Positions 28,171-37,147 of a stretch of DNA of 64,000 nt are shown piece after piece. The notes below the pieces were generated by a model that saw only the letters and a list, made by a program, of their open reading frames with translations, made no database searches and had not been told where the DNA came from. The DNA is from Parvularcula bermudensis HTCC2503. GTDB lineage: Bacteria; Pseudomonadota; Alphaproteobacteria; Caulobacterales; Parvularculaceae. The stretch spans positions 248,001 to 312,000 of the forward strand of contig NC_014414.1 of the NCBI RefSeq assembly GCF_000152825.2, written 5' to 3'. The stretch's first letter is position 1. Every line of letters begins with the position of its first letter. Made by a program: the position numbers and the translations under genes.

Positions 28171-28216
28171 CCTTGGGAAGGGCCCTCCTCCTTGGGGAAG
28201 GGCCCCCCTTGGGGCA
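28171..28216. repeat. Short GC-rich direct repeat between the hydratase and SIMPL genes
   Basis: CCTTGGGAAGGGCCC at 28171-28185 recurs as CCTTGGGGAAGGGCCC at 28190-28205, followed by another CCTTGGGG. Each unit has self-complementary GGGCCC and CCTT/AAGG parts that can form small hairpins. It lies between two convergent stops and might help end transcripts, though there is no T tract. Confidence 0.5.
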
Positions 28217-28236
28217 GGACCGTTGGAGACCTACCT

Positions 28237-28947
28237 TCAGCGAAGACGATAGGTGATGGTCGCGCTGGCGCTCAATTGGCTTTCGCCCGCTTCGATAGGG
28301 GTCGATGTACTTTGCATCGCCCGCATTTCCATCATCATGGCAGGCTGCGGCCGGGGAGACCCCGACAGCGAGACCGACATCACCTCGCCAAGACGTACCC
28401 CGGCAGCCTCGGCCATCCGTTTGGCGGTCGCGCGGGCATCCTCGATGGCGAGGGTTTCCGCCTCGTCCTCAAGCGCGGTGCTGTCCTCAAAACCAAAGGC
28501 AAGGTCTTCGAGACGATTTGCACCGGCGCGGATCGCCGCATCGATGGCCTCACCGGTCTTTTCGACTTCGGTAAGACGCACCATCAACCCATTGCTAGCC
28601 TCGTACCCCACGATGGCGGGGTAATCGCGCCCCTGACTGCGCCGCTCGGACTCGTTTTCGTAGAGTGGCAGCAGAGAGAACCCTGACGTCTGCATATCTC
28701 GCCGATCGACGCCCACCGATCTCAACGCATCCCGCACCGCGGTCATGGCCTCGGCATTGGTGTCCATCGCCGCCGCCGCCGTTTCCGCTCGACTTTCAAC
28801 GGCGAAGCGAAGGGAGGCCTGATCAGGGGCGGCAGTCACCTCGCCTATGCCGCGAGCCATGATCGTCCGTGGCTGATCGGTGTCCGGCGCCTCGCCGCAA
28901 GCAGCGAGGGTCAGGGGGGCGAAAGCGAGAAGCCAAAATGCGCGCAT
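28237..28947 (-). CDS. SIMPL-domain (DUF541) lipoprotein
   Basis: The 236-residue precursor begins MRAFWLLAFAPLTLAACG, a lipoprotein signal with Cys17 or so at the lipobox. The mature protein carries the SIMPL/BP26 pattern: MARGIGEVTAAPDQASLRFAV in two parts, then DMQTSGFSLLPLY, GYEASNGLMVRL, and a C-terminal ESQLSASATITYRL. Family members (YggE, BP26) are periplasmic or outer-membrane-associated oligomers linked to oxidative and envelope stress. AGGAGG lies eight bases before ATG 28947. It is the last gene of a minus-strand series starting at the metallophosphodiesterase gene. Confidence 0.85.
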   Translation of the reverse strand: MRAFWLLAFAPLTLAACGEAPDTDQPRTIMARGIGEVTAAPDQASLRFAVESRAETAAAAMDTNAEAMTAVRDALRSVGVDRRDMQTSGFSLLPLYENESERRSQGRDYPAIVGYEASNGLMVRLTEVEKTGEAIDAAIRAGANRLEDLAFGFEDSTALEDEAETLAIEDARATAKRMAEAAGVRLGEVMSVSLSGSPRPQPAMMMEMRAMQSTSTPIEAGESQLSASATITYRLR

Positions 28948-29023
28948 CGAATATCCTCCTAGAGATAGTCGGCCCTCTAGGCGGCAATTGGGGCGAACCA
29001 AAGACCTCAATGCGGTCGATCGA

Positions 29024-29839
29024 TCAAATATGCTGATCCATCTCGCCGCCCGCTGCCTTGGCACAGGCCCCAACGGGGACGGCGGGAACCCCGGCCACCG
29101 TGCAAAAGGGTTTCACCGAATGCAGCACGACGGAACCGGCGGCGATCTTCGCGCCCTCTCCCACCTCGATATTGCCGAGTATTTTTGCCCCGGCGGAGAT
29201 CAGCACACCGCGGCCAATCTTCGGATGCCGGTCACCGGTCTCCTTGCCGGTCCCGCCAAGGGTGACATTGTGCAGGACACTGACCTCGTCGGCGATGACG
29301 GCGGTCTCACCGATCACGATGCCGCTGGCATGGTCGAAGAACAGGCTCTCCCCCAATCTTGCAGCCGGGTGGATGTCGATATTGTAGAGCTCACTGATCC
29401 GCGACTGGAGATAATGGGCCAACGCTTCCCGCCCCTGTCCCCACAGCCAGTTGGCAATCCGGTAGCTCTGCAGGGCGTGAAACCCTTTCAGATACAAAAA
29501 CGGATGGGAATATTGCCGGCAAGCAGGGTCGCGGTCGAAATAGGCCAAAAGATCCGACAGCGCCGCGGCGACAATTTGCGGCTTATCCTGATAGGCATCC
29601 ATGGCCACTTCGCGCCAGAGCATCGCCTTCATCTCTCCGTCCGAGAGTTTCTCAGCCAACCGATAGCTCAACGCCGCCTCAATCGTGTCGTGGTGAAGAA
29701 GAGAGGCATTGAGGAAAGAGGCGATCGCCGGTTCCTGGGCCGCCGCCGTGGCGGCCTCCAGCCGCATGCGTGACCAGACCGTATTCCGGTCGATCGTGTA
29801 AAGGGTCGCGGGCACGGGGGGATGAGGATGGGGCGCCAT
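29024..29839 (-). CDS. cysE: Serine O-acetyltransferase
   Basis: The 271-residue enzyme transfers acetyl from acetyl-CoA to serine for cysteine synthesis. The N-terminal helical domain includes WSRMRLEAATAAAQEPAIASFL and YSHPFLYLKGFHALQSYRIA in parts; the C-terminal left-handed beta helix shows IDIHPAARLG, FDHASGIVIGETAVIADEVS, LHNVTLGGTG, RHPKIGRGVLISAGAKILG and IAAGSVVL. His residues of the FDHA and RHP segments are catalytic. The C-terminal tail that confers cysteine feedback (ending in I) is present. It lies nine bases after the Nudix gene. Serine itself can be made by serCAB elsewhere in the window. Confidence 0.94.
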   Translation of the reverse strand: MAPHPHPPVPATLYTIDRNTVWSRMRLEAATAAAQEPAIASFLNASLLHHDTIEAALSYRLAEKLSDGEMKAMLWREVAMDAYQDKPQIVAAALSDLLAYFDRDPACRQYSHPFLYLKGFHALQSYRIANWLWGQGREALAHYLQSRISELYNIDIHPAARLGESLFFDHASGIVIGETAVIADEVSVLHNVTLGGTGKETGDRHPKIGRGVLISAGAKILGNIEVGEGAKIAAGSVVLHSVKPFCTVAGVPAVPVGACAKAAGGEMDQHI

Positions 29840-29848
29840 ATTGCTCTC

Positions 29849-30457
29849 CTAGGACGACAGCTCGTCCAACGCCGCCAAGATGAGGTCTTGGGGGGGCGTC
29901 GGCAAGCGATTGAGACGGGCTTTCGTCACGGCGGTGAGGATCATGAGATGGGTCAGACTGTCTCTGATCTCGCCCGCAAGGCACATTTGGATCACCTCGG
30001 CGAGAGGAACCCGCTTTGTTTCAAGGACTTCGTCAGGGTCGGGCGCGGTCTTTCCCTGCCCCAACTCCCAGGCCAAGAAGAAGAAAGCGCGCTCGTCGCT
30101 CACTGAATTGGACAAATCCACTTGACCGAGTTCCGTCCAGTGCCGGGCAACCAGGCCCGCTTCCTCTTCGAGTTCCCGCAGCGCGGCGGCGTGGGGCGCC
30201 TCCCCCGCCGGGGCCCCGCCTTCGGGGAGTTCCCAGGAATATGTGTTGAACGGAAACCGATGCTGCCCGACGAGAATGGTGGTCCCATCGGCGAACAGCG
30301 GCAGGACCCCCGTGGCGAGGTTTTTGAACCGGACCACCCCATAAACGCTGTCGGCGCCGTCCGGCCGGACAACGTCGTGGTGTTCGATCCGAATCCAAGG
30401 TGTCTCATAGGCCGTATGCCGAGCGGTGATCCGCCAGGGACCGTTGACCTCCTCCAT
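29849..30457 (-). CDS. Nudix hydrolase
   Basis: The 202-residue protein carries a full Nudix box from about residue 83: GGAPAGEAPHAAALRELEEEAGL, fitting GX5EX7REUXEEXGU, with the metal-binding RELEEEAG helix. Upstream are VVRFKNLATGVLPLF and the ELPEGG that precede the box in ADP-ribose-pyrophosphatase-like members. Probable role: clearing nucleoside-diphosphate sugars. ATG 30457 is chosen because AGGAGG lies seven bases upstream; an in-frame ATG at 30478 is too early. It sits between queF and cysE with gaps of 17 and nine bases. Confidence 0.88.
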   Translation of the reverse strand: MEEVNGPWRITARHTAYETPWIRIEHHDVVRPDGADSVYGVVRFKNLATGVLPLFADGTTILVGQHRFPFNTYSWELPEGGAPAGEAPHAAALRELEEEAGLVARHWTELGQVDLSNSVSDERAFFFLAWELGQGKTAPDPDEVLETKRVPLAEVIQMCLAGEIRDSLTHLMILTAVTKARLNRLPTPPQDLILAALDELSS

Positions 30458-30474
30458 CCTATGCTCCTCCTTGC

Positions 30475-30933
30475 TCATCCCCGTCCGCGATAGGGCGGCA
30501 CGCCGGTTTCGGGGACATAGAGTGCCGACGGCGGGGGGCCGGTCTGATAGACCACATCGATCGGGATCCCGCCCCTTGGATACCAATAGCCCGAAATCCG
30601 CAGCCAGCGGGGTGCTATCGCCGCCACAATGCGCTTCGCAATATCGACGGTGCAATCTTCGTGAAAAGCGCCATGATTGCGGTAGCTGGTCATCAGGAGC
30701 TTCAGAGACTTCGATTCGACCAGATGCGCCTCCGGCGCATAGTCGATCACGAGATGGGCAAAGTCCGGCTGGCCCGTCACGGGACAGAGGGACGTGAATT
30801 CCGGCACAACGAACCGTGTGAGATAGAGCGCGTCCGGGTGAGGATTGGGCACCGGATCAAGGCGGGCCGCATCGGGATGGGACGGCGCAGCGCTCGGCTG
30901 GCCGAGGAATTGGGGAGAAGGAACGTCAGTCAT
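30475..30933 (-). CDS. queF: NADPH-dependent 7-cyano-7-deazaguanine reductase (queuosine pathway)
   Basis: The 152-residue enzyme is the short unimodular QueF that reduces preQ0 to preQ1 for queuosine modification of tRNA. Catalytic Cys50 and Asp57 are visible in [14 protein letters not shown]. The QueF motif [20 protein letters not shown] (20 residues) follows, then [19 protein letters not shown] 30933 gives the usual N-terminus. Other queuosine genes are not here. The next gene starts 17 bases after it. Confidence 0.95.
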   Translation of the reverse strand: MTDVPSPQFLGQPSAAPSHPDAARLDPVPNPHPDALYLTRFVVPEFTSLCPVTGQPDFAHLVIDYAPEAHLVESKSLKLLMTSYRNHGAFHEDCTVDIAKRIVAAIAPRWLRISGYWYPRGGIPIDVVYQTGPPPSALYVPETGVPPYRGRG

Positions 30934-30979
30934 GGCGGGGCTGTGACGGGTTCGAGCCGGGCTGACAAGCACCGCGCTC

Positions 30980-31798
30980 TTATCGGCGGGGGGGCAGTGT
31001 TTCCGCAAGGCGACCGCCAAGACGCAACGGATAGACCGCCTGCGCGAGCCCCGTTTTGGGGTCGCTATCAATCACCGTCCCGCAAATCGTCGCCGGCCCC
31101 GAGGCGGGCACCATTCTGCCGGAACGCATCTTGCTGACCATGCTCTCCACGGGCCCGGCTTTCTCCATCCCGATCACACTGTCATAATCGCCGCACATGC
31201 CGGCATCGCTGTGAAAGGCCGTCCCGCCGGGGAGCACCTGGAAATCGGCGGTGGGCACATGGGTATGGCTACCGACGACCGCGGTGACCCTGCCATCCAA
31301 ATAATGGCCGAGGGCGTATTTCTCGCTTGAGGCCTCGGCATGCACATCGATCACGATCGCATCGGCATCCTGGCCGAGCACTAATCCATCGAGTTCGCGC
31401 TCGATGGCGCTGACCGGATCGTCGATCGGATTCATAAAGCGCTGGCCCAGCACCTGCACCACCAGCACCTGTAACTCGCCGCCTCCGGCAAGGAGCGCCG
31501 CCCCCCGGCCCGGACAGGAAGAGGGATAATTGGCGGGGCGGATCATCGCCGGCTCGGTCTCAAATACCCCAAGGTCGTCCCGTTGATCGAAGGCATGATT
31601 GCCCGTCGTCAGGCAATCGGCGCCGGCATCCATGAAATCATTGACCAGGGCGGTCGTGATCCCAAATCCACCGGCGGCATTTTCGACATTGATGATGAGG
31701 AAATCGATCCCAAGGGAGGATTTGAGATGACCGATATTGTCGAGAACGGCATTGCGGCCGGCCCGCCCCATGACGTCCCCCAAAAATCCTAACCGCAT
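30980..31798 (-). CDS. TIGR00282/YmdB-family metallophosphoesterase
   Basis: The 272-residue protein follows the YmdB pattern of dinuclear-metal phosphodiesterases: [11 protein letters not shown] at the start, [55 protein letters not shown] in parts, and [14 protein letters not shown]. The metal ligands D, E/N, N-H, H and H-x-H are all present. Family members hydrolyse 2',3'-cAMP and related cyclic nucleotides. ATG 31798 has GAGG at good spacing; ATG 31819 would add seven residues. It is followed at 46 bases by queF. Confidence 0.9.
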   Translation of the reverse strand: MRLGFLGDVMGRAGRNAVLDNIGHLKSSLGIDFLIINVENAAGGFGITTALVNDFMDAGADCLTTGNHAFDQRDDLGVFETEPAMIRPANYPSSCPGRGAALLAGGGELQVLVVQVLGQRFMNPIDDPVSAIERELDGLVLGQDADAIVIDVHAEASSEKYALGHYLDGRVTAVVGSHTHVPTADFQVLPGGTAFHSDAGMCGDYDSVIGMEKAGPVESMVSKMRSGRMVPASGPATICGTVIDSDPKTGLAQAVYPLRLGGRLAETLPPRR

Positions 31799-31894
31799 GT
31801 CCGCCTCATTCGCACTCACTCAAAAGGCAAACACCTCCGCCCTCTAATCGTGCCACAGCGACTTGCGACACTGTGATCTCAGTTAGAGACCGGC

Positions 31895-33196
31895 TTAGGC
31901 TGAGTGAGAGACGAGACGCAAGGCGGGGCCGCGCATCGCCGCAAGCGCAGCCCGCAGCGTGTCGACGCTGCCCGGCCCATCGGTGACGGCGAGGGCACGG
32001 CCGAGCTCTGTGGCGTAATTACTGCGATCGACGACCAAAAAGTCAGGCTCGAGGAAGACCAGCCGCATGCCCCCCATGATCTGATCGTACCATTGCTCAA
32101 GGGTCTCACGGCGACGCCAGGACGGGGCAATCAGCACGTCCGCCGGGGCGGATTTCGCCTGTTCGAGGGTGATGATCTCGGGAAATCCTTCCTGCGGATC
32201 GGATCCGATATGCGCCGAAATCACATCATAGCCGATATCCGCCGCAGAGAGGACTGCAAAGCTTGGGGCGCAGGTCCCCAGCACATAGGCATGCTCGTCG
32301 GCACGGATCAGGGAGTCCTTGAAGCTGGCGATCTCCCGGTGACGCTGGGCGAGCCGACTTGAATAGGCGTGAAAGGCCTGTCCGGTCCCAAGGGACAAGG
32401 CCGCCTCCTCGTCCCAAAGCCGCGCCAAGCTGTCGAGCCAGGGGCCATAATCATGCCCGCGATAATGGTCATGGGCCAACGTCACCCGCAGGGACCCCGC
32501 CGCCCGCTCGGACATCGATCCACGTATGATGCGAAACCCGGTTTCACTCGCCAAGCGTTGCAATGTGGCGAGACCATAGATCGCGTTGGCGCCGATATGG
32601 AAGGCACTGCTCAGCGTACGGGTCAAAGCGAGAGCCGAATAACTGGTCTCGACGACGAACACGCCGTCTTCGACGAGATAGGTCTTCACCGTTTCGAAGA
32701 GGGCCCGTGGATCGTTGATGGTTTCAAGATAGCCCACGGAGGAAATGATATCGAATCCACGATCCCCAGCCGCGGCGCGAAGATTTTCTTGGGTTTCGGC
32801 TTCTAAGAAATGCCCCTTGATCCCGATGCCCCAATCGGCCTGTCCGGTACGCTCCAGCGCCGCCTCGGTCCCGACGGGTAAAAACCAGCGGGGATAGGCC
32901 GCCAGAACGTGCCCCGCGCCGCAGCCGATATCGAGAGCCATCCCCTCACGGCTCGACATCATCTCCAGCGCGCCGGACACCACGTCCTTCAGCCGACATT
33001 GCTCCGTCCAGGAAAGCTCTGTGCTCCGACCATATCCCCCATCCTGACCATAGGTTGCCCGCTGCAAGAGGCCACAGCCATTGTCACCGCCCATCGTGCC
33101 GCAAAATACCCACGCATTCTCATGGTCGAGGGTAAAGGCAGGGGTGAGCTCGTGACCGCCACACAGACGGCAGGAAGATTGAAACTCCGAACGCAT
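31895..33196 (-). CDS. SAM-dependent methyltransferase with N-terminal zinc site and C-terminal C-methyltransferase-type domain
   Basis: The 433-residue protein has three parts. Residues 9-41 hold four cysteines (C9, C12, C32, C41), a zinc-binding head as in Methyltransf_13. Residues 85-210 are a class I methyltransferase: ALDIGCGAGHVLAA, FDIISSVGYLETINDP, FVVETSY. Residues about 290-425 resemble the Rossmann-like C-terminal Methyltransf_14 domain (AYVLGTCAPSFAVLSAADIG, DVLIAPSWRR). This layout is known from NDP-sugar C-methyltransferases such as TylC3. No deoxysugar synthesis genes lie beside it, so the substrate is open; divergent galU 192 bases away offers a sugar-nucleotide link. Confidence 0.75.
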   Translation of the reverse strand: MRSEFQSSCRLCGGHELTPAFTLDHENAWVFCGTMGGDNGCGLLQRATYGQDGGYGRSTELSWTEQCRLKDVVSGALEMMSSREGMALDIGCGAGHVLAAYPRWFLPVGTEAALERTGQADWGIGIKGHFLEAETQENLRAAAGDRGFDIISSVGYLETINDPRALFETVKTYLVEDGVFVVETSYSALALTRTLSSAFHIGANAIYGLATLQRLASETGFRIIRGSMSERAAGSLRVTLAHDHYRGHDYGPWLDSLARLWDEEAALSLGTGQAFHAYSSRLAQRHREIASFKDSLIRADEHAYVLGTCAPSFAVLSAADIGYDVISAHIGSDPQEGFPEIITLEQAKSAPADVLIAPSWRRRETLEQWYDQIMGGMRLVFLEPDFLVVDRSNYATELGRALAVTDGPGSVDTLRAALAAMRGPALRLVSHSA

Positions 33197-33260
33197 AAGA
33201 CGACGCCGATCTCCGTATGGTCGTCCCTCTTCTATGACGCATCTCAGTTAAGTCCGGATG

Positions 33261-33272
33261 AAACGCGCGTTT
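33261..33272. promoter_or_regulatory. Perfect 12-bp palindrome upstream of galU
   Basis: AAACGCGCGTTT reads the same on both strands and lies in the 192-base gap between the divergent methyltransferase and galU starts. It could be an operator; nothing identifies its protein. Confidence 0.3.
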
Positions 33273-33388
33273 AGGCTCTGTTCGCTGAGGTTAAGAGGTC
33301 ATGTGTGTCCGACGGCCTGCGGCTTGCTAGAAGGCCCCAAGGTTGGATACGACCCAACAAGCTCAGCGTTCATGGAGGTGGAGAGAGC

Positions 33389-34261
33389 ATGGCTGGAAAA
33401 ATTCGCAAAGCAGTGGTTCCCGTGGCGGGCCATGGTACGCGCATGCTGCCGGCGACGAAGGCCGTCGCAAAAGAATTGCTGACCGTCGTTGACCGTCCTC
33501 TGATCCATTATATCGCGGACGAAGCAAAAGAGGCGGGGATCGAGCATCTCGTCTTCGTCACAGGGCGCGGGAAAGGCGCCATCGAGGATTATTTCGATCA
33601 CGCGGTGGAGCTAGAGCAGGCGCTCGAAGCGAAGAAAAAAACAGCGATCCTGGAGGACACCATGTCCTCTCTGCTGGCACCGGGCGCCTCCTCATTCACC
33701 CGTCAGCAAGCACCAAAGGGTCTCGGTCACGCCATCTGGTGCGCACGGGATATTGTCGGCGATGAGCCCTTCGCCATTTTGCTGCCCGACGTCATCGTCC
33801 AGGGGCCGCGCGGATGCCTGGCGCAGATGGTCGACCAATATGAGGACGGGCGGAACCTTGTCGCCGTCGAAGCGGTGCCCGAAGATCTCGTCCACAAATA
33901 CGGCATCGTTGCGCCAAAGGGTGAGATCGATGGGGCGCTGTTTGAGATGGAGGGCATGGTCGAGAAGCCGGAGGCCAGCGCCGCCCCATCGAATATGTCG
34001 ATCATGGGCCGCTATATCCTTCAGCCGGAAGTTTTCTCGATCCTCGAAAAGACGGGCAAAGGCGCCGGCGGCGAGATCCAGCTCACCGATGCCATGGCAA
34101 CGCTGATGGATCAGCAGCCCTTCTTCGCCTTCCAATATGAAGGGGAGAGCCACGATTGCGGATCGAAACTCGGCTTTCTTAAGGCGAATATCGCCTACGC
34201 TCTCGAAAATGATGAGTTAGGGGCCGACCTCAAGAGCTGGGTCAGCGATCGCATCGCCTGA
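33389..34261 (+). CDS. galU: UTP-glucose-1-phosphate uridylyltransferase
   Basis: The 290-residue cytosolic enzyme makes UDP-glucose, the donor for exopolysaccharides. N-terminal KAVVPVAGHGTRMLPATKAVAKELL is the nucleotide-binding loop (normally GLGTRFLPATK; here GHGTRMLP). Further motifs: PLIHYIADEAKEAGIEHLVFVTGRGK in pieces, KGLGHAIWCAR, LLPDVIV, KYGIVAPKG, MVEKPE, MGRYILQPEVF, GGEIQLTDAM and the final DCGSKLGFLKANI. ATG 33389 is preceded by GGAGGTGGAGAG. It stands alone. UDP-glucose from this enzyme would feed the ExoA/L/M-like transferases at the left of the window. Confidence 0.95.
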   Translation: MAGKIRKAVVPVAGHGTRMLPATKAVAKELLTVVDRPLIHYIADEAKEAGIEHLVFVTGRGKGAIEDYFDHAVELEQALEAKKKTAILEDTMSSLLAPGASSFTRQQAPKGLGHAIWCARDIVGDEPFAILLPDVIVQGPRGCLAQMVDQYEDGRNLVAVEAVPEDLVHKYGIVAPKGEIDGALFEMEGMVEKPEASAAPSNMSIMGRYILQPEVFSILEKTGKGAGGEIQLTDAMATLMDQQPFFAFQYEGESHDCGSKLGFLKANIAYALENDELGADLKSWVSDRIA

Positions 34262-34394
34262 GCAGCATCTGTCGGGATAAGGCGGCGCTATCTTGAGGGA
34301 TGGCGCCCCTGTCTTCTGTCAACGAGACAAGTCATAGCGAGACAAGCAATCAAGCCCCGCTACGCGGGGGGATGTGTGAGTGTGCTTTACGGGG

Positions 34395-34691
34395 TCAGCC
34401 CAGCAATGCCACGGCAAGCAGAACCATGGTGAGCCAAAACGACCCGCAGGTCAGGACAACGAACAACGCCGTTTTCCGGGGCGACCATTTCTCTTCGGAA
34501 ACACTCGCGAATTCCTTGCCGAGCAGATGTTGCATCCGAAGGGCGGGAGAGATCGGCGCCTCGCCAGTGAACTCATCAATAGAGAGTTTTAAGTCTTGCC
34601 GAACATAGTCCGGCGCCGGCGCCACGATTTCTTCCTCGGAAGCATCGACCGGGACACCGGAAGTCGTGATCTGACGGGCTGAGACGGCCAT
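34395..34691 (-). CDS. Small hypothetical membrane-anchored protein
   Basis: I do not recognise the family. The 98-residue protein has a hydrophilic, acidic N-terminal two thirds (with IVAPAPDYVRQDLKLSIDEF and APISPALRMQHLLGKEF in parts) and a single C-terminal hydrophobic helix at about 72-97 (KTALFVVLTCGSFWLTMVLL), so it is a likely tail-anchored inner-membrane protein. ATG 34691 has AGGAG seven bases upstream. It is divergent from another unrecognised membrane-anchored gene, with starts 90 bases apart. Confidence 0.6.
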   Translation of the reverse strand: MAVSARQITTSGVPVDASEEEIVAPAPDYVRQDLKLSIDEFTGEAPISPALRMQHLLGKEFASVSEEKWSPRKTALFVVLTCGSFWLTMVLLAVALLG

Positions 34692-34781
34692 ACTGAACTC
34701 CTGTCTGGGAACAAACCGTACAAAGATTCCCATTAAGAGCACGTAAAAAGAACGCTGCTTATACTTAACTCCGTGCTGATC

Positions 34782-35354
34782 ATGAGAACTCCTTTTCTAT
34801 TGCGCCGCAGCATTTCGCTTGCCCTAGTCTTTTTAGGGAGCATAGCAGCTCTTGTCACATTTTGGTACAGTGATACGCCAGGCGCGTCTCTGCCCGAAAC
34901 ACCGCCCAAGGGTCGCGCACCGGACTATTATATCGCCCTGTCCCAGAAAGCGGGAGAAGCGGGGGAGTGGGCGCTGGCCTCAGAGGCCGCTCGGCAAGCA
35001 GCCTTGCGCGCCCCTCATGAAGGCCGGAGCTGGCAGCGCCTGACCTACAGCCTCACGGCGGAGGCATTGTGGCCAACGCAGGAGAGCCTCAAGGCGCTAA
35101 TGGAAGCCTACCGGGTCGCCCCCTACCCTGCGCCGACCGACATGATTTGGCGGGTCGATTATGCGATGCGCTACTGGCCCGCCATGCCGAACCAGATCCA
35201 GGATCTCACCCTGACGCAGATAGCTGCCCTGGGCGGCATCCCCGAAACCTTCGAAACTCGCCGGCGCTGGTGCAAGACAGCCCCGGACGGGGCGCTGGCC
35301 GATGCGGCTTGCGCGACGACTCCCGGTGTCTGGCGAAACGGCGTGCCGCAATAA
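34782..35354 (+). CDS. Hypothetical membrane-anchored or exported protein
   Basis: The 190-residue product is not a family I can name. Residues 7-27 form a hydrophobic segment after RR (LLRRSISLALVFLGSIAALV), acting as signal or anchor. The following part (YYIALSQKAGEAGEWALASEAARQAALRAP, in two helices) looks like a TPR-type hairpin. The C-terminal part has tryptophans and two cysteines (RRWCKTAP, ADAACATT) that could pair in the periplasm. Start is ATG 34782 or GTG 34773; there is no clear Shine-Dalgarno, and a TATACT at 34760-34765 suggests a very short leader. It converges with nuoI, 76 bases away. Confidence 0.62.
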   Translation: MRTPFLLRRSISLALVFLGSIAALVTFWYSDTPGASLPETPPKGRAPDYYIALSQKAGEAGEWALASEAARQAALRAPHEGRSWQRLTYSLTAEALWPTQESLKALMEAYRVAPYPAPTDMIWRVDYAMRYWPAMPNQIQDLTLTQIAALGGIPETFETRRRWCKTAPDGALADAACATTPGVWRNGVPQ

Positions 35355-35430
35355 GAGAAGAGTCTAAAAAGGACGAGCAGCCCGGTGCGCGTTGGGCAAA
35401 ACCGCGTCCACTGTCCACGCCAAGGCCCTG

Positions 35431-35919
35431 TTAGCGATAGGGGGCGTCAAGCTCGATATTCTTGGCGATCAGGCGCTCCCATCGATCCCCATTGGCAAGT
35501 AGCCGGTCCTTGTCATAGAGCAGCTCCTCGCGGGTCTCCGTCGCGATCTGGAGGGTTGGCCCCTCAACGATCGCGTCCACAGGGCAGCTTTCCTGACAAA
35601 GGCCGCAATAGATGCACTTCACCATGTCGATATCGTAGCGGGTGGTCCGACGGGAGCCGTCGGCCCGCTCCTCCGCCTCGATGGTGATCGCCTGGGCAGG
35701 GCACACCGCTTCGCAGAGTTTGCACGCAATGCAGCGCTCTTCGCCATTGGGATAGCGCCGCAGCGCATGTTCACCGCGGAACCGGGGGGAGGACGGTCCC
35801 CGCTCGAACGGATAGTTCACCGTCGCCTTTGGCCGGAAGAAATACTTCATGCCGAGCCAGAAGGCAGAGGTGAAGTCAGAGAGAGTCGCCCCCTTCAGGG
35901 CCTGTGCCACACGGCTCAT
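35431..35919 (-). CDS. nuoI: NADH-quinone oxidoreductase subunit I
   Basis: The 162-residue peripheral-arm subunit of complex I holds clusters N6a and N6b. Two 4Fe-4S motifs are intact: [12 protein letters not shown] and [12 protein letters not shown]. The N-terminal [14 protein letters not shown] and [16 protein letters not shown] lead into them, as in other alphaproteobacteria. Its ATG overlaps the nuoH stop (35916-35919). In most relatives nuoJ follows; here the next gene downstream is an unrelated convergent one. Confidence 0.97.
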   Translation of the reverse strand: MSRVAQALKGATLSDFTSAFWLGMKYFFRPKATVNYPFERGPSSPRFRGEHALRRYPNGEERCIACKLCEAVCPAQAITIEAEERADGSRRTTRYDIDMVKCIYCGLCQESCPVDAIVEGPTLQIATETREELLYDKDRLLANGDRWERLIAKNIELDAPYR

Positions 35920-36980
35920 GACGGCCTCCAGCCTTGGAAGAGATCAGCGACGCCGGGGACATAGAGCAGAACGAACGCCACCAACATCAGATATCCAATA
36001 GAGGTGGGAAGGAAAATCTTCCATCCAATGCGCATCAACTGATCATACCGATAGCGCGGCACAATGGCCTTCACCATGGCAAACAGAAAGAAGAAGAAAA
36101 CGACCTTCACCGCAAACCAGAGGGGGCCGAGAAAGCCCAGGAAATCCCCCGGAAACGGTGAGTGCCACCCGCCGAAAAACAGGATCGTCAAGAGCGAGCA
36201 CATCAGGACGATGTTGAGATACTCGCCGATCATGAACAGAAGATAGGGCGTCGAGGAATATTCCACCTGATACCCCGCCACCAGCTCCGACTCCGCTTCG
36301 GGAAGGTCGAAGGGCGGCCGGTTGGTCTCCGCCAGGGCCGAAATGAAGAACATCACGAAAAGCGGGAAGAGCGGAATGAAATGCCAGTTGAGAATTCCAA
36401 GGCCCCGGGCCTGGGAATTGACGATGTCGGTGAGGTTCATCGACCCCACCAGTAGCAACACCGAAATGATGATGAAGCCTAAGGACACCTCATAGGAGAC
36501 CATCTGCGCGGCGGATCGCAAAGAGCCGAGGAAGGGGTATTTCGAGTTCGACGCCCACCCCCCCATGATGATCCCATAGACCCCAAGGGAACTCACCGCG
36601 AAGAGATAGAGAATCCCGACATTGATGTCCGCCACCACCAGGCCCTGCCCCACGGGAACCACCGCCCAACCGAGAAAGGCGAGGAGGAAGGTCACGAAGG
36701 GAGCGATAAGGAAGATCGTCTTGTCGGCCCCGGCCGGCACGACGATTTCCTTCAGCACGAATTTCAGGAAGTCGGCAAAAGACTGAAGCAAGCCGAAGGC
36801 GCCAACCACGTTGGGTCCCTTCCGCATTTGCACCGCTGCCCAGACCTTTCGGTCGAACAGAAGAAGAAAGGCCAGGCTGACCAGCAGGACCACCATCAGG
36901 GCCAAGGTCTGCAAGGTGGTGGCGAACGCCGTCAGGAGCGGCGCTGCATCCCAGTCGCGGGTAACGAGCCATTCAAACAT
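35916..36980 (-). CDS. nuoH: NADH-quinone oxidoreductase subunit H
   Basis: The 354-residue membrane subunit lines the quinone channel of complex I. It has eight predicted helices. Conserved parts include [18 protein letters not shown] near residue 45, [22 protein letters not shown] in pieces, [26 protein letters not shown] in pieces, [20 protein letters not shown], and [23 protein letters not shown] lies upstream of the ATG. It is followed by nuoI with a four-base overlap; upstream it is divergent from serC, so it has its own promoter apart from nuoG. Confidence 0.97.
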   Translation of the reverse strand: MFEWLVTRDWDAAPLLTAFATTLQTLALMVVLLVSLAFLLLFDRKVWAAVQMRKGPNVVGAFGLLQSFADFLKFVLKEIVVPAGADKTIFLIAPFVTFLLAFLGWAVVPVGQGLVVADINVGILYLFAVSSLGVYGIIMGGWASNSKYPFLGSLRSAAQMVSYEVSLGFIIISVLLLVGSMNLTDIVNSQARGLGILNWHFIPLFPLFVMFFISALAETNRPPFDLPEAESELVAGYQVEYSSTPYLLFMIGEYLNIVLMCSLLTILFFGGWHSPFPGDFLGFLGPLWFAVKVVFFFFLFAMVKAIVPRYRYDQLMRIGWKIFLPTSIGYLMLVAFVLLYVPGVADLFQGWRPS

Positions 36981-37147
36981 GTCCCGCCTCTAGCGCCGCC
37001 CGGCCCCCGGGGGAAGTGGGCACAATGCGCAATTTGCGACCACCCCGCCCTCTGCCATGAGCCTTTTCGGCCCGATCGACGCTTTGCCGGCCCCGATCTG
37101 ATGAAACCCCCTCGCCAGATGGCGCGCTCGCGCCTATGGGGCCGCGC

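Noticed and set aside
36981-37147. serC leader RNA motif
   Set aside because: Known upstream of serC in alphaproteobacteria, but I could not identify a convincing conserved structure by eye in this gap.
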